Counted from the first letter of the stretch, positions 18,205-27,659 are shown. The stretch is DNA of 64,000 nt from Rhizobium sp. R634 (GCF_002211305.1 NZ_LOKW01000023.1:62001-126000); one strand, 5' to 3'. Notes: generated by a model not told the origin, from the sequence alone. Numbers and translations are program-made.

Positions 18205-18846
18205 CTATTGAAGCCTATCACGGGTTCCCTCAGACAACTCCTTGAGGATCAGCGCGCAAGACGTCGCACCAGCATCCAGCACGCCGAGCGATCGTTCGCC
18301 CAGCCTGCTGGCTCGGCCGATCCGCGCGATCAAGTTCACCGTCGAATCGCGGCCACTTTCGGCTGCCGCAACGAGGAGTTCCAATGCCTCGTCGAAGGAT
18401 TTGCCTTCTGATGTCGCTTTGTCAAAAGCTTCAACAGCAGGCACCAACGTGTCAAGCAATGTCTTGTCGCCGACTTTGGCCGAACCAATTTCTTGAATAC
18501 CCGTCAAGCCAGCATGCAGCATTCGGCTGAACGTCTTGTTGTCGACCTGGTCGACCTGATCGATCTGCTGGGCAAACTCGGTGAACATCACACCGTAAAG
18601 CGGACCCATAGATCCGCCGATCTCGGTCATCAGGACTGTTCCCAGGGTCTCAAGTGCTTTTGCAAGCGATAGCTCCTTGCCGCGTATCCGGTCGGCCACT
18701 AAACCGAAACCTTTCGCCATATTTATTCCGTGATCGCCGTCGCCAATCTTGCCGTCGATCTCGCTGAGGTAGGCGCGGTTGTCGATGATCGCTCTTGCCA
18801 TGGAGACTACGATTTCTCCGGCTGCCGCGTTATTCATTTTTTGCAT
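18205..18846 (-). CDS. dhaL: Dihydroxyacetone-kinase-type L subunit (DhaL-like)
   Basis: A 213-aa nucleotide-binding subunit of two-subunit Dha-type kinases. Diagnostic motifs are DGKIGDGDHGINMAKGF (Mg-ADP-binding aspartates, residues ~31-48), GTVLMTEIGGSMGPLYG and GRASRLGERSLGVLDAGATS. It is the last gene of the TIM-barrel-dhaK-dhaL operon, 10 bp after dhaK. No DhaM (PTS phosphocarrier) gene is nearby, so it may use ATP directly or a DhaM elsewhere. Homologues in proteobacteria also phosphorylate tetruloses such as erythrulose, so dihydroxyacetone is not assured as the substrate. Confidence 0.9.
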   Translation of the reverse strand: MQKMNNAAAGEIVVSMARAIIDNRAYLSEIDGKIGDGDHGINMAKGFGLVADRIRGKELSLAKALETLGTVLMTEIGGSMGPLYGVMFTEFAQQIDQVDQVDNKTFSRMLHAGLTGIQEIGSAKVGDKTLLDTLVPAVEAFDKATSEGKSFDEALELLVAAAESGRDSTVNLIARIGRASRLGERSLGVLDAGATSCALILKELSEGTRDRLQ

Positions 18847-18856
18847 TGTTCCCTCC

Positions 18857-19849
18857 TTAAAGTGTCGTCGCGCAGCGAACCTCGACCTCCAGTAGCGACT
18901 TTAGCTCTTCATCGAGCGCCATGACCGTCAAAGTCGCTCCAACCATCTCAAGAGACGTGAAGTAGTTACCAACATACGCTTTGTGGATCCTGAGGCCGCG
19001 GCCGGAGATTTCCTCCTCGACTGTGTCGAAGAGAATGTAAAGTTCGTTCAGCGGTGTCGCGCCAAGGCCAGATACCAGTACGGCCACTTCTGTCCCCGAG
19101 CTGAGATCATGGTCATCCAGCACGATCTGGCACATATCCTTGGCGACCTCTGATGCGCTCTTGAGCGCTTCTACTCGCACGCCCGGCTCGCCGTGATGGC
19201 CGATGCCGACTTCAATGGTGCCAGGCTCGATCTGGAAGTTCGGATGTCCGACCGCGGGAAGAGTGCACGGCCCCAATCCGACACCGACCGAGCGGCAATT
19301 GTCGATGGCCTTCTGCGCTGCGTCACGAACCTCGGATAGGCTGGCGCCCATCGACGCTTTCGCTCCGCCCACCTTCCACATGAAGATCTCTCCGGCAACG
19401 CCTCGGCGCTTCGCCTGCTCCTCCGCGGGGGCGGAGCATACGTCGTCGGTTGCAACGACCGTGGCAACCTCGATGCCGTCCTTTGCGGCGAGCTTCATCG
19501 CCATCTTCACGTTCATGTTGTCTCCGGCATAATTTCCGTAGAGGACAACGACCCCTTTTCCACCATTCGCTTCGCGTATGGCATCCTGAAAGCTCTTGGC
19601 CGTTGGCGACGAAAACAGCTCGCCGACCGCGACCGCGTCGAGCATGTTGCGGCCTATATAGCCAATGAAGGCAGGCTCGTGTCCGGAGCCACCTCCAGTT
19701 ACGACACCCACTTTTCCTTGCGCGGGCCGGTCAATCGCCGTCACCACGCGTTGGTTTTCGGCGAGGCGCACGATGTCTCGGTGTGCCTTCACAAAGCCCT
19801 TGATGGTATCTTCCACGACCTCATCGCGGTTGTTTACAAAACGTTGCAC
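18857..19849 (-). CDS. dhaK: Dihydroxyacetone-kinase-type K subunit (DhaK-like)
   Basis: A 330-aa substrate-binding subunit. It has VVTGGGSGHEPAFIGYIG (residues ~48-65), LYGNYAGDNMNVKMA, the DDVCSAP region and the substrate-linking histidine context EVGIGHHGEPGVR near residue 215-225, the site of the hemiaminal to the ketose in DhaK. Length is normal for the family. ATG at 19849 follows a GGAGGA-containing gap after the TIM-barrel gene. Together with DhaL and the isomerase it probably phosphorylates a short ketose (triose or tetrulose) and feeds it to central metabolism. Confidence 0.92.
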   Translation of the reverse strand: MQRFVNNRDEVVEDTIKGFVKAHRDIVRLAENQRVVTAIDRPAQGKVGVVTGGGSGHEPAFIGYIGRNMLDAVAVGELFSSPTAKSFQDAIREANGGKGVVVLYGNYAGDNMNVKMAMKLAAKDGIEVATVVATDDVCSAPAEEQAKRRGVAGEIFMWKVGGAKASMGASLSEVRDAAQKAIDNCRSVGVGLGPCTLPAVGHPNFQIEPGTIEVGIGHHGEPGVRVEALKSASEVAKDMCQIVLDDHDLSSGTEVAVLVSGLGATPLNELYILFDTVEEEISGRGLRIHKAYVGNYFTSLEMVGATLTVMALDEELKSLLEVEVRCATTL

Positions 19850-19870
19850 TGCGTCCTCCTCCAGACACGG

Positions 19871-20722
19871 TCATTGATTGTCGTTGAGCGCTCGCCGGAC
19901 GACCTTGAGCGACCGAGCCAGCGAGTCCTCGATCGATGACAGCGGCACGGGATCTTGGCGGCGAACGGGCTGCGCCTGCCGATTGCGATGCAGTCTCAAG
20001 GGAAGTTCAATACTGACCGGGAGGCTGTCGAGCTTTGCGATTGCAGCCAGGAGGCGCTCGCACCCGACCTTGCCGTCGCCGATATCGCAGAAAAACCAAC
20101 CTTCCTCGGTTTCACGGACATCCTTGATATGGGCGTGCGCCGATTCCGGCAGCGCCAGGATTCCATCACCTGCGAGATCGTCCATGTCCGGTCGATGTGA
20201 CGCTGTGTTTGCGGCGTCGTAATTTAGCTTTAGAAAGGGCGATCCGAATTCCTCAACAAGAGAAATACCGTCTCGCGCGGTGTTGATCAGGCTATCGCTG
20301 CCGTCTCCTGGGTTTTCCAGGCCAACGATGATATCGAAGGCTTCCGCTCTTCTCAGTATGGTTTCGACGTTGCGACGGAATGTTGCCTCTCTTTGTCGGG
20401 CGGCCGCGTTGGTCGCAATAACCTTGGCTCCAATCGCCGCGGCGAATGCCATGCGGCCCGTGAACACTTCGACCGAATCTTCGAAACCGAGGTCGATGTG
20501 CGACGACATTGCATGACACAAGAGCCCCGAAGACCTAAGCGCGCTGCGCCAACTGGTCATCTCGGAAGCTTTGAAGGCGGTCTCGTCAAAGGGTTCTGTA
20601 TATCCAACGATAAAGGCCGGCTCGAAGTGCGTGAACCCGAGGGTTGCCGCGCTCTCCAGTGCGGCCTCTCTGCTATGCCCGTCGTACGGCGCGCCGGACA
20701 CGGAGATCACCCGTTCAGCCAT
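19871..20722 (-). CDS. Sugar phosphate isomerase/epimerase-like TIM barrel protein
   Basis: 283 aa of the AP-endonuclease-2-like / xylose-isomerase-like TIM barrel family. Typical segments are FTHFEPAFIVGY, LLCHAMSSHIDLG, VGLENPGDG (metal-binding Glu), LKLNYDAANTASHRPD, AHAHIKDVRE (His/Asp metal ligands) and VSIELPLRLH (Glu). This set of acidic and His residues suggests an active metal-dependent isomerase or epimerase. It is first in the operon with dhaK-dhaL, and the LysR gene is divergent. A likely job is converting a tetrose, or a tetrose phosphate, to or from the kinase substrate (inference). Confidence 0.82.
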   Translation of the reverse strand: MAERVISVSGAPYDGHSREAALESAATLGFTHFEPAFIVGYTEPFDETAFKASEMTSWRSALRSSGLLCHAMSSHIDLGFEDSVEVFTGRMAFAAAIGAKVIATNAAARQREATFRRNVETILRRAEAFDIIVGLENPGDGSDSLINTARDGISLVEEFGSPFLKLNYDAANTASHRPDMDDLAGDGILALPESAHAHIKDVRETEEGWFFCDIGDGKVGCERLLAAIAKLDSLPVSIELPLRLHRNRQAQPVRRQDPVPLSSIEDSLARSLKVVRRALNDNQ

Positions 20723-20949
20723 GCATTCCTCCCTTAGAAGAACGGCGCAAAGTCCGTTCCGAAGGGCAAAGTGTTAAAAACGCTTCATCCGGACAAGCGA
20801 ATTCCATCGGTCAATGCATGAATACATCTCAACAGCTGCATCATTTGCGTTAAATTTCCTCATGGAATATAGAGGAAGGGCGTCCTCCAGCGTACTGAAT
20901 CTCTCCAGTGGGAAAGGTGGCGAGGCACGCATAAACGGGAGGAGGGGTG

Positions 20950-21879
20950 ATGAGCGCGTTGGAGTTTCCTTCGCTGCGATCGCTACAGGTGTTGGAAGCT
21001 GTCGCACGTCTTGGATCGTTTGGAAAAGCCGCCGAGGAACTGAGCATCAGCCCCTCGGCCGTGAGCCATCAAATGGCCGCGCTGGATTCGGAGCTCGGAA
21101 TTGCTTTATTTCATCGCTCCGGGCGTTCAATCATGCTGACTGACGCGGGGAGGGCTTACGCCGAAGAGATCAGCGCCTCGTTTCGAAGGATCGAGAGCGC
21201 CACGCGCAATTTCACGAAGAAGGGCAAAAGTGACATTCTGAATATCCATTCGGTCGTCAGTCTCGCTTCGCAGTGGCTCATGCCTCGCCTGTCCCGGTTT
21301 AGCGCCCGCTATCCGGAGATCGATCTTCGACTGCACGCTTCTGGTGACCCGGCCGAGCTCAGGACCGGCAACGTCGATATAGACATCCGCTACGGAACGC
21401 AGCCCGTGGAGGTTGGCATCGCCGTCGAGCCCTTCCCACCCGAGCCAATAATGGTCCTGTGCGCCCCATCGTTGGTCGAGGGCGCAAACGGAATACGCTC
21501 ACCGCAGGATCTCGCCAGATTTCCGCTCATCCACTCCGAAGTGAACCTCTATCGCTGGCAGGATTGGGCCGACGACCACGGTGTGAGGCTCAACATGGAT
21601 CGGGGACTGCGTTTCGATAGATCTTTCATGTCCATCAATGCGGCCGCGGATGGACTTGGCGTTTGCCTGGAAAGCCTCATACTCGTCCGGCAAGATCTGA
21701 AAAGCGGGAGGCTCGTTGCGCCGTTTGGCCCGGAAGGCCCCAGCATCAATTGCCATAGTCTCGTGTACTTAAGGTCCAGGGCAAGAACACCAAAGATCGC
21801 TCTGTTCAAGCGTTGGATCGAAGAGACCCTGGCTGGCGACACGGTTTCTGCGAGTGAGATCGACGTCGGCGGGAGGTGA
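20950..21879 (+). CDS. LysR-family transcriptional regulator (GcvA-like)
   Basis: About 309 aa. HTH: LEAVARLGSFGKAAEELSIS followed by PSAVSHQMAALDSELGIALF. The effector domain has the GcvA-like pattern TGNVDIDIRYG and INAAADGLGVCLES. The ATG at 20950 directly follows a strong GGAGGAGGGG ribosome-binding site; the GTG one codon earlier is less likely. It is divergent from the isomerase-dhaK-dhaL operon across ~225 bp and is the probable regulator of that operon. Confidence 0.9.
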   Translation: MSALEFPSLRSLQVLEAVARLGSFGKAAEELSISPSAVSHQMAALDSELGIALFHRSGRSIMLTDAGRAYAEEISASFRRIESATRNFTKKGKSDILNIHSVVSLASQWLMPRLSRFSARYPEIDLRLHASGDPAELRTGNVDIDIRYGTQPVEVGIAVEPFPPEPIMVLCAPSLVEGANGIRSPQDLARFPLIHSEVNLYRWQDWADDHGVRLNMDRGLRFDRSFMSINAAADGLGVCLESLILVRQDLKSGRLVAPFGPEGPSINCHSLVYLRSRARTPKIALFKRWIEETLAGDTVSASEIDVGGR

Positions 21880-21951
21880 GTTATGCACACTCAGGGTCGG
21901 TGATGCGCGACTGGTGGATCAGACGCGCATCCCCCGACGTCAGGCAGTGGT

Positions 21952-22800
21952 TTAGCCAAAGAATTTCCGGAGTTCGTTCGCTATGAATTCGGGAGCTTCT
22001 TCTGCAACCCAGTGACCCGAGCCCGGGATCAATCCGCCTCGAACGTCACTCGCCACCCGGTGCATTGATTCCATCGTCTCCATGCCGCGGCCAAAACCAC
22101 TGTCTCCGCCCAGGGCGAGGACCGGCATTTCGAGCTTGCCATCCCTCTCGAGGAATAACTCGTTGTCTTTGACGTCGGTTGGAAAGCCCCGATAATAGGC
22201 GAGAAGTGTGCGTAGGCCACCCGGTTTTAGGTAGGTACGGAAATACTCATTCTTGTCTTCCTGAGATAGCACGTTTGCCCGGCCGCCATAATTGTCAAAC
22301 AACCATTCCAGATAGATATGCTCGCGACCGCCGAACATCGCTTCCGGCAAATCCGGCGTCCTAAAGAAGGGGTGGTGCCAACGCCGGCCGCCTTGCGACA
22401 TGTCCGCTCCATCGCCAGGAATGGTAACGTCCAGGATCGCGAGCTTGCTAACAGCCTCCCGGTGCTGCGCGGCCAGGGCAAACGCCACCGGGCCGCCCCA
22501 GTCGTGTCCCACAAGATTGAAGCGATCGATCTTCAGATGTTCAGAAAGAAGCTCCCACACGTCTTCGGCAATCGTCTTCTTGTCGTACCCATCGGCGGGC
22601 CGGGAAGTGTCGCCGAGGCCCCGCAGGTCCGGCGCGATAATCGCGTACTTATCGGCGAGGAAGGGGATCACGTGCCGCCATTCGTGCGAACTCTGCGGCA
22701 CCCCGTGAAGGAGAACCAGCGGCTTACCGGATCCTGCGGTCAGGTAGTGCATGGTGATGCCGGACAGTCGCGCGTAATTGCTTTTGATCTCGGCACTCAT
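21952..22800 (-). CDS. Alpha/beta-hydrolase, epoxide hydrolase / haloacetate dehalogenase type
   Basis: 282 aa. The oxyanion-hole motif is LLHGVPQSSHEW. The nucleophile elbow GHDWGGPVA carries Asp rather than Ser, as in epoxide hydrolases and haloalkane/fluoroacetate dehalogenases, and the catalytic His is in PGSGHWVAEEAPEF near the C-terminus. The cap region (HPFFRTPDLPEAMFGGREHIYLEWL) is also epoxide-hydrolase-like. Its ATG overlaps the stop of the upstream dehydrogenase gene by 4 bases, so the two form an operon. The substrate is unknown; the divergent TRAP transporter may import it. Confidence 0.87.
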   Translation of the reverse strand: MSAEIKSNYARLSGITMHYLTAGSGKPLVLLHGVPQSSHEWRHVIPFLADKYAIIAPDLRGLGDTSRPADGYDKKTIAEDVWELLSEHLKIDRFNLVGHDWGGPVAFALAAQHREAVSKLAILDVTIPGDGADMSQGGRRWHHPFFRTPDLPEAMFGGREHIYLEWLFDNYGGRANVLSQEDKNEYFRTYLKPGGLRTLLAYYRGFPTDVKDNELFLERDGKLEMPVLALGGDSGFGRGMETMESMHRVASDVRGGLIPGSGHWVAEEAPEFIANELRKFFG

Positions 22801-23822
22801 TTCTTTGCCTCCTTCTGGCCCGCCGTCATCCCCCGATACGCACGAATGACCTGACTGTCATCTGCCGAGCCCGACCCCTGGCCAGACGCGGCAAGGAAGA
22901 ACTGATGCGCAACGGAGGCGAGCGGCAGGGCGGCCCTGGCAGAGGAGCCAGCGGCAAGCACGATACCGAGATCTTTCACAAAGATGTCTACCGCGCTCGT
23001 TACCTCTGGGTCTTCCAGAAGCATTCGCTGGCCACGATCGTTGAGCATCCAGCTGGCAGCCGCCGAGCCGGACACGATCTCGAGTACCGTTGAGGTGTCG
23101 AGCCCAGCCCTTTCGGCGAGCGACAGCGCCTCAGCCGCTGCCGCCAAGTGTACACCGCACAGCAACTGGTTGACCGCTTTGGCAACCGATGCCTGGCCAG
23201 GCCGCTCCCCGAGATAATAGATCTTGGAGCCGAGCACGTCGAGAAGATCGCGGCTCATTTCATAGGTTTGCCTGTCGCCAGCCACCATAATGGAAAGCGA
23301 CGCGTCACGCGCTCCGGCGACGCCGCCGGAAACAGGTGCATCCAGAAACCGGTGACCGCGAGCAGTCACGGCCTCGGCCAGCTGTTCAACCTCGCCGGGA
23401 GGGCATGTTGACATCAGGACGACGATGCTGGTCCTGGTTGAATTTGCCAGGGCGCCCCGTTCGAAGAGGGCTTGGTGCGCCTGGTCGATGTTGACCACCA
23501 TCAACATCAAGACGTCGGTCTCGCTGGCGGCTTCTGTGGCGTCTGGATAGGCAGTCCCGCCACTGTCAGCGAAGCTTTTTAGAGCATTCTCCGAGATGTC
23601 AAACCCCTTGACCCTGAAGCCGCTTTTTAGGAGATGCGACGCCATGGGCAATCCCATGGAGCCGAGACCAAAAAAACCGATTGTCGGTTTTCCCGGTTCT
23701 CGTGCCGGGCTCGGCTTTGTTTCTAAAGCTTGGTGCAATTCCGGTCTCCTCCGAGATACTGGCACGTCATAGGTCGGCACATCCCACCGGAGTGCCATGG
23801 TCGCATGCAAAGCGGTTAGCAT
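22797..23822 (-). CDS. 3-Hydroxyisobutyrate dehydrogenase-family NAD(P) oxidoreductase
   Basis: 341 aa from ATG 23822, which has GGAGGAAG five bases upstream; longer frames are discarded. The Rossmann motif IGFFGLGSMGLPMASHLL starts at ~48. LMSTCPPGEVEQLAEAV and DAPVSGGVAGARDASLSIMV are the family substrate motif, and the catalytic Lys is in ASVAKAVNQLLCG. Such enzymes oxidise beta-hydroxyacids (3-hydroxyisobutyrate, tartronate semialdehyde, L-threonate). The ~45 residues before the Rossmann fold (MLTALHATMALRWDVPTYDV) are extra compared with the usual ~300-aa enzyme. It forms an operon with the hydrolase and is divergent from the TRAP genes. Confidence 0.88.
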   Translation of the reverse strand: MLTALHATMALRWDVPTYDVPVSRRRPELHQALETKPSPAREPGKPTIGFFGLGSMGLPMASHLLKSGFRVKGFDISENALKSFADSGGTAYPDATEAASETDVLMLMVVNIDQAHQALFERGALANSTRTSIVVLMSTCPPGEVEQLAEAVTARGHRFLDAPVSGGVAGARDASLSIMVAGDRQTYEMSRDLLDVLGSKIYYLGERPGQASVAKAVNQLLCGVHLAAAAEALSLAERAGLDTSTVLEIVSGSAAASWMLNDRGQRMLLEDPEVTSAVDIFVKDLGIVLAAGSSARAALPLASVAHQFFLAASGQGSGSADDSQVIRAYRGMTAGQKEAKK

Positions 23823-24152
23823 AGCGGCTTCCTCCACATCAAAAGAGTTTGCGCAAGAAACATGTGATCTGGATTCATGTTGCCTGGCGCGTTCTCCTAG
23901 AAAAACTTTGTCTCCATCGCGGGTCACGCCGAACTCGCCTGAGTTCAACTCACCATTGGTCTGAGGCAATTCATTTGCGGACGTTTGGCGCAAGCGCCTA
24001 TTTTACGTCCAGCCGCACAGTGGGAGGCTTCCGGCTTCAGCGACGTCACACCAAGGTCTAAGCAACCTGCGAGAAACTGAGGACCTCTTACGAGGAGAGC
24101 GCCTGCGCTGGAGAAACATCGACATAGATCAACACGGTTAGAGGAGGAACCA
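23823..24152. other. Divergent intergenic region, dehydrogenase/TRAP transporter
   Basis: 330 bp between the minus-strand dehydrogenase and the plus-strand TRAP binding-protein gene. It should hold both promoters. The TRAP ribosome-binding site (GAGGAGGAACC) lies at its right end. No operator resembling the palindrome found after 32 kb and no gene is visible. Confidence 0.4.
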
Positions 24153-25169
24153 ATGATCACAATGAACCGCCGTACCCTTATTATGAGTTCCGTGGCGATG
24201 ACCGCCACGCTTGCGGCACCTCGCACAATGCGCGCGAGCTCGCCAGAGTTTTCGTTTAAATTTGCCAACATCATGCCCGTTGATCATCCGCTCAACACCC
24301 GTATGACCGAAGCTTCCAACAAGATCAGCGAGCAAACAGACGGCCGCGTGAGTATTCAGGTGTTTCCCGCGAGCCAGCTCGGCACCGATGCTGATATGCT
24401 CAGCCAGCTTCGATCGGGTGGCCTGGACCTTCTTGCGCAGACAGGCCTCATCGCAGCGACACTCGTTCCGCCCGCGGCCATCACCGGCGTAGGATTTGCC
24501 TACCCCAACTATGCTCAGGTCTGGAAGTCGGTGGATGGCGAGCTCGGCCGGAGCATCCGGACGGCTTTTGAGAAGGTCAACCTGATCGCCTTCGAGAAGA
24601 TGTGGGACAACGGCTTCCGGCAGACCACCTCGATCGGCAAACCGATCAAGTCGCCCGAGGACCTCAAGGGCTTCAAGATCCGCGTCCCTCCTGCGCCGCT
24701 CTGGACATCGCTCTTCAAGTCCCTCGGCGCCGCGCCGACATCAATTCCATGGGGCGAAACCTATTCCGCGCTTCAGACTCACGTGGCTGACGGTCTCGAA
24801 AACCCGCTCGCTGGCATTTACTTTGCCAAAATGTACGAGGTTCAAAAGTATCTTTCCCGGACCAACCATATGTGGGACGGCTTCTGGATCCTTGCCAATC
24901 GGGACAACTTCGAGATGTTGCCTGAGGACTTGCGTGACATTGTCGTCACCGAAATCAATCGCTCGGCTCTCGTGCAACGCGCTGACGTCGAAAAGCTGAA
25001 TTCCGAACTCCAGGCAGAGCTGACGAGCAAGGGTCTTGAATTTATCGACGTCGATACTGCCCAGTTCCGCGCGACGCTGCAGGCTTCGTCGTTCTACTCC
25101 GATTGGAAGGGGCGTTTCGGCGAGGAAGCATGGGCGTTGCTGGAGTCTACCTCGGGCAAATTGATCTGA
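24153..25169 (+). CDS. TRAP transporter periplasmic binding protein (DctP family)
   Basis: 338 aa with a Tat-like or Sec signal at the N-terminus (MNRRTLIMSSVAMTATLAAPRTMRA). DctP signatures are FKFANIMPVDHPLNTRMTEA, VFPASQLGTDADMLSQLRSG, and the carboxylate-clamp region LKGFKIRVPPAP with the invariant Arg. YSALQTHVADGLENPL is also typical. It binds an organic acid or acid-sugar and hands it to the fused membrane subunit 9 bp downstream. The start is supported by GGAGGAACC. The neighbouring dehydrogenase and hydrolase suggest a hydroxyacid-type ligand. Confidence 0.92.
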   Translation: MITMNRRTLIMSSVAMTATLAAPRTMRASSPEFSFKFANIMPVDHPLNTRMTEASNKISEQTDGRVSIQVFPASQLGTDADMLSQLRSGGLDLLAQTGLIAATLVPPAAITGVGFAYPNYAQVWKSVDGELGRSIRTAFEKVNLIAFEKMWDNGFRQTTSIGKPIKSPEDLKGFKIRVPPAPLWTSLFKSLGAAPTSIPWGETYSALQTHVADGLENPLAGIYFAKMYEVQKYLSRTNHMWDGFWILANRDNFEMLPEDLRDIVVTEINRSALVQRADVEKLNSELQAELTSKGLEFIDVDTAQFRATLQASSFYSDWKGRFGEEAWALLESTSGKLI

Positions 25170-25178
25170 GGCGTTGAC

Positions 25179-27044
25179 ATGGCTACTTCTGAAAATGTCA
25201 GCCCCCCGGTGATCGGCGCGTGGCCAGTCCTGGCGAAAGCTGAAGCGGGGGTGGTGCGCCTGATTGAATTGATCGCCGCAGCACTTGTTGTCGTCGAGGT
25301 ACTCGTGCTGTCGGCGGGCGTCTTCGCCCGCTATGCATGGGGCGAGCCGCTCATCTGGTCGGACGAGCTCGCCTCCATGTTGTTCCTCTGGCTTTCGATC
25401 GTGGGCGCGGTCCTCGCTTTTCACCGCGGACAGCACATGAGGATGGGCGTTATCGCGGACGCGATGCCGCCCGTCGTAAGGGCAAGACTGGAGGTGGCTG
25501 CACTTATCTTTTGCCTTTCGGTCTGCGTGCTTCTTCTACCCAAAGCCACGGTCTACGCTCTTCATGAAGTTCCGGTCGTCACTCCCGCGATGGAGGTTTC
25601 GGTCGCATGGCGTTCGTTTGGTCTTCCGATCGGACTTGGCCTGATGCTTATCCTTGGCGTGACCAATGCCCTTCAGCGCATCAGGCTGAGCGATTTCCTG
25701 ATCGGAGTCCTTGTAGCCGCATGCTTGATAGGGTTGGCGATTGCGGCCAAACCGTTGATCATGGCGATGGGCAACTGGAACCTCGTGCTTTTCTTCGTAG
25801 TCTTCATCGCACTAGGTGTGCTGAGCGGCGTACCAATCGCGTTCGTGTTCGCTCTCGCTGCCATCAGTTATGTGGCTCTGGGTACGAGCCGTCCGATAAG
25901 CGTGATCGCGGGTCGGCTTGATGAGGGAATGTCGCATCTTCTCCTGCTGGCGGTCCCGCTGTTCGTGCTGCTGGGTATGCTGATGGAGGTTACGGGCATG
26001 GCAAAAGCGATGCTGAACTTCCTGGCGTCCTTGCTCGGACATGTCAGAGGCGGCCTGTGTTACGTCCTCGTCGCGGCAATGTATCTGGTGTCTGGGATAT
26101 CGGGTTCGAAGACCGCCGACATGGCTGCTGTCGCCCCGGCACTGTTCCCGGAGATGAAAGCGAGAGGATCAAAGCCCGGTGATCTCGTGGCCCTGCTTGC
26201 GGCTACGGGTGCGCAGACGGAGACGATCCCGCCGAGCCTCGTATTGATCACCATCGGATCGGTTACGAGCGTATCGATTTCGGCCCTGTTCATAGGCGGT
26301 CTTTTGCCGGCGTTCGTCTGCGGATTGATGCTTTGCGTTGTCGTCTGGTGGCGCTATCGCAACGAGGACATGTCGGGTTTTCGCAAGCCGCCGGCCAGGG
26401 AGATCTTCCGCACATTCCTGATTGCGCTTCCGGCTTTGGCCCTGCCTTTTATCATCCGTACAGCGGTTGTCGAAGGCGTTGCTACCGCCACGGAAGTCTC
26501 GACAATCGGCATTGGCTACTCGCTGCTGGCAGGCCTCCTCATTTACCGCCGGTTCGACCGGAAGCGGGTGGGTCCGATGCTGGTGGAAACGGCGGTCTTG
26601 TCCGGAGCCATCCTTTTCATCATCGCGGCGGCAACGGCTGTGGCCTGGTGCCTGACTCAATCGGGCTTTTCGCGTGGGCTGGTTCAGACGATGGCGGGTC
26701 TACCCGGAGGAGCGCCGATCTTTATGATCGTGTCGATCGTCGCGTTCATTGTGCTCGGTAGCGTGCTGGAAGGCATTCCCGCGGTGGTTCTGTTCGCACC
26801 TCTGGTATTTCCGATCGCCAAGGGATTAGGGATCCACGACGTGCACTATTCGATCGTGGTCATTCTCGCCATGGGAGTGGGCTTGTTCCTCCCGCCGTTC
26901 GGCGTCGGTTATTATGCCGCCTGTGCAATCGGCCGTGTGAACCCGGTGGAAGGGATAAAGCCGCTGTGGGGGTACATGATCGCCCTGCTTCTCGGGCTTG
27001 CGATCGTCGCAGCGGTGCCCTGGATCTCGATCGGCTTCCTATGA
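25179..27044 (+). CDS. TRAP transporter fused DctQ-DctM membrane protein
   Basis: 621 aa. The first ~165 residues form the four-helix DctQ small subunit (EVLVLSAGVFARYAWGEPLIWSDELA). After a linker, the rest is the DctM large subunit of about 12 helices, with PLFVLLGMLMEVTGMAKAML, GISGSKTADMAAVAPALFPE and ATGAQTETIPPSLVLITIGS. Fused QM proteins are common in alphaproteobacteria. It uses a sodium gradient to import the DctP ligand. The gene follows dctP by 9 bp, and a long hairpin lies immediately after its stop. Confidence 0.93.
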   Translation: MATSENVSPPVIGAWPVLAKAEAGVVRLIELIAAALVVVEVLVLSAGVFARYAWGEPLIWSDELASMLFLWLSIVGAVLAFHRGQHMRMGVIADAMPPVVRARLEVAALIFCLSVCVLLLPKATVYALHEVPVVTPAMEVSVAWRSFGLPIGLGLMLILGVTNALQRIRLSDFLIGVLVAACLIGLAIAAKPLIMAMGNWNLVLFFVVFIALGVLSGVPIAFVFALAAISYVALGTSRPISVIAGRLDEGMSHLLLLAVPLFVLLGMLMEVTGMAKAMLNFLASLLGHVRGGLCYVLVAAMYLVSGISGSKTADMAAVAPALFPEMKARGSKPGDLVALLAATGAQTETIPPSLVLITIGSVTSVSISALFIGGLLPAFVCGLMLCVVVWWRYRNEDMSGFRKPPAREIFRTFLIALPALALPFIIRTAVVEGVATATEVSTIGIGYSLLAGLLIYRRFDRKRVGPMLVETAVLSGAILFIIAAATAVAWCLTQSGFSRGLVQTMAGLPGGAPIFMIVSIVAFIVLGSVLEGIPAVVLFAPLVFPIAKGLGIHDVHYSIVVILAMGVGLFLPPFGVGYYAACAIGRVNPVEGIKPLWGYMIALLLGLAIVAAVPWISIGFL

Positions 27045-27048
27045 CGTG

Positions 27049-27091
27049 CGACCGTAGGCGGCCGGTAGAGAAGTCGGCCATTCTACGGTCG
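27049..27091 (+). terminator. Stem-loop after TRAP operon
   Basis: CGACCGTAG at 27049-27057 pairs with CTACGGTCG at 27083-27091. An inner GGCCG/CGGCC stem encloses the loop. It starts 5 bp after the dctQM stop. No T-run follows, so it may stabilise the 3' end or act with Rho rather than terminate by itself. Confidence 0.5.
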
Positions 27092-27659
27092 TAACCATGT
27101 CGGATAAGGCGGAATGCCGGGCTGGCAACGTGCTTCAGAAGCATGCTGCTGGCTCCGCACTATGCCCGGGAAGGAATGTACCGCCCACCGGAAGATCGTC
27201 ACGTCCTCGCGGCTTTCCGTGGCTTCTTCCTCAAGGAGCGGTGCGCTCTTCGAGGGAAGAGGTAACATCTCTCCTCCTACCGCTTAATGAACACCGTTGG
27301 CGACCTGACGCAGAGCCACTCACATGACAAAGAGGCAGCCAAGGCGATCCACGATAATCTTGCCGATATTCGGATGCGAGCCGCGTCCCGCAGTCAGGGA
27401 GCCAAGAGTTCTTTCGAACTCACCGTAAGCCAACGAGATCTGATGGCCGGAGCAACGCGGTACCCCGAAACCGGTTGTTTCGATTGATTAATCGCAGGTC
27501 CGAGCGAGATCATTTGTTGAGCGATGCTCATTGAAATGGACTTGCAATTCAGTTGTCGTAGACCTGCCACTTGATACCTTTCCGATGCAGACAAAGCCGA
27601 AATCCGTCGCAAGACAAGCGCGGTCTGCAGACGCTTTTTTACAAATGGGGAGGAGTGAA
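27092..27659. other. 568-bp gap without recognised gene
   Basis: Between the TRAP operon and the exported MBL hydrolase. A 66-codon frame at 27287-27487 has no recognisable family and no clear ribosome-binding site. No operator of the type seen after 32 kb was found, so the MBL gene that follows is probably not in that regulon. The right end holds the GGGGAGGAG ribosome-binding site of the MBL gene. Confidence 0.4.

Noticed and set aside
27287..27487. 66-codon frame before the exported MBL gene
   Set aside because: No family, no clear start signal; treated as intergenic.
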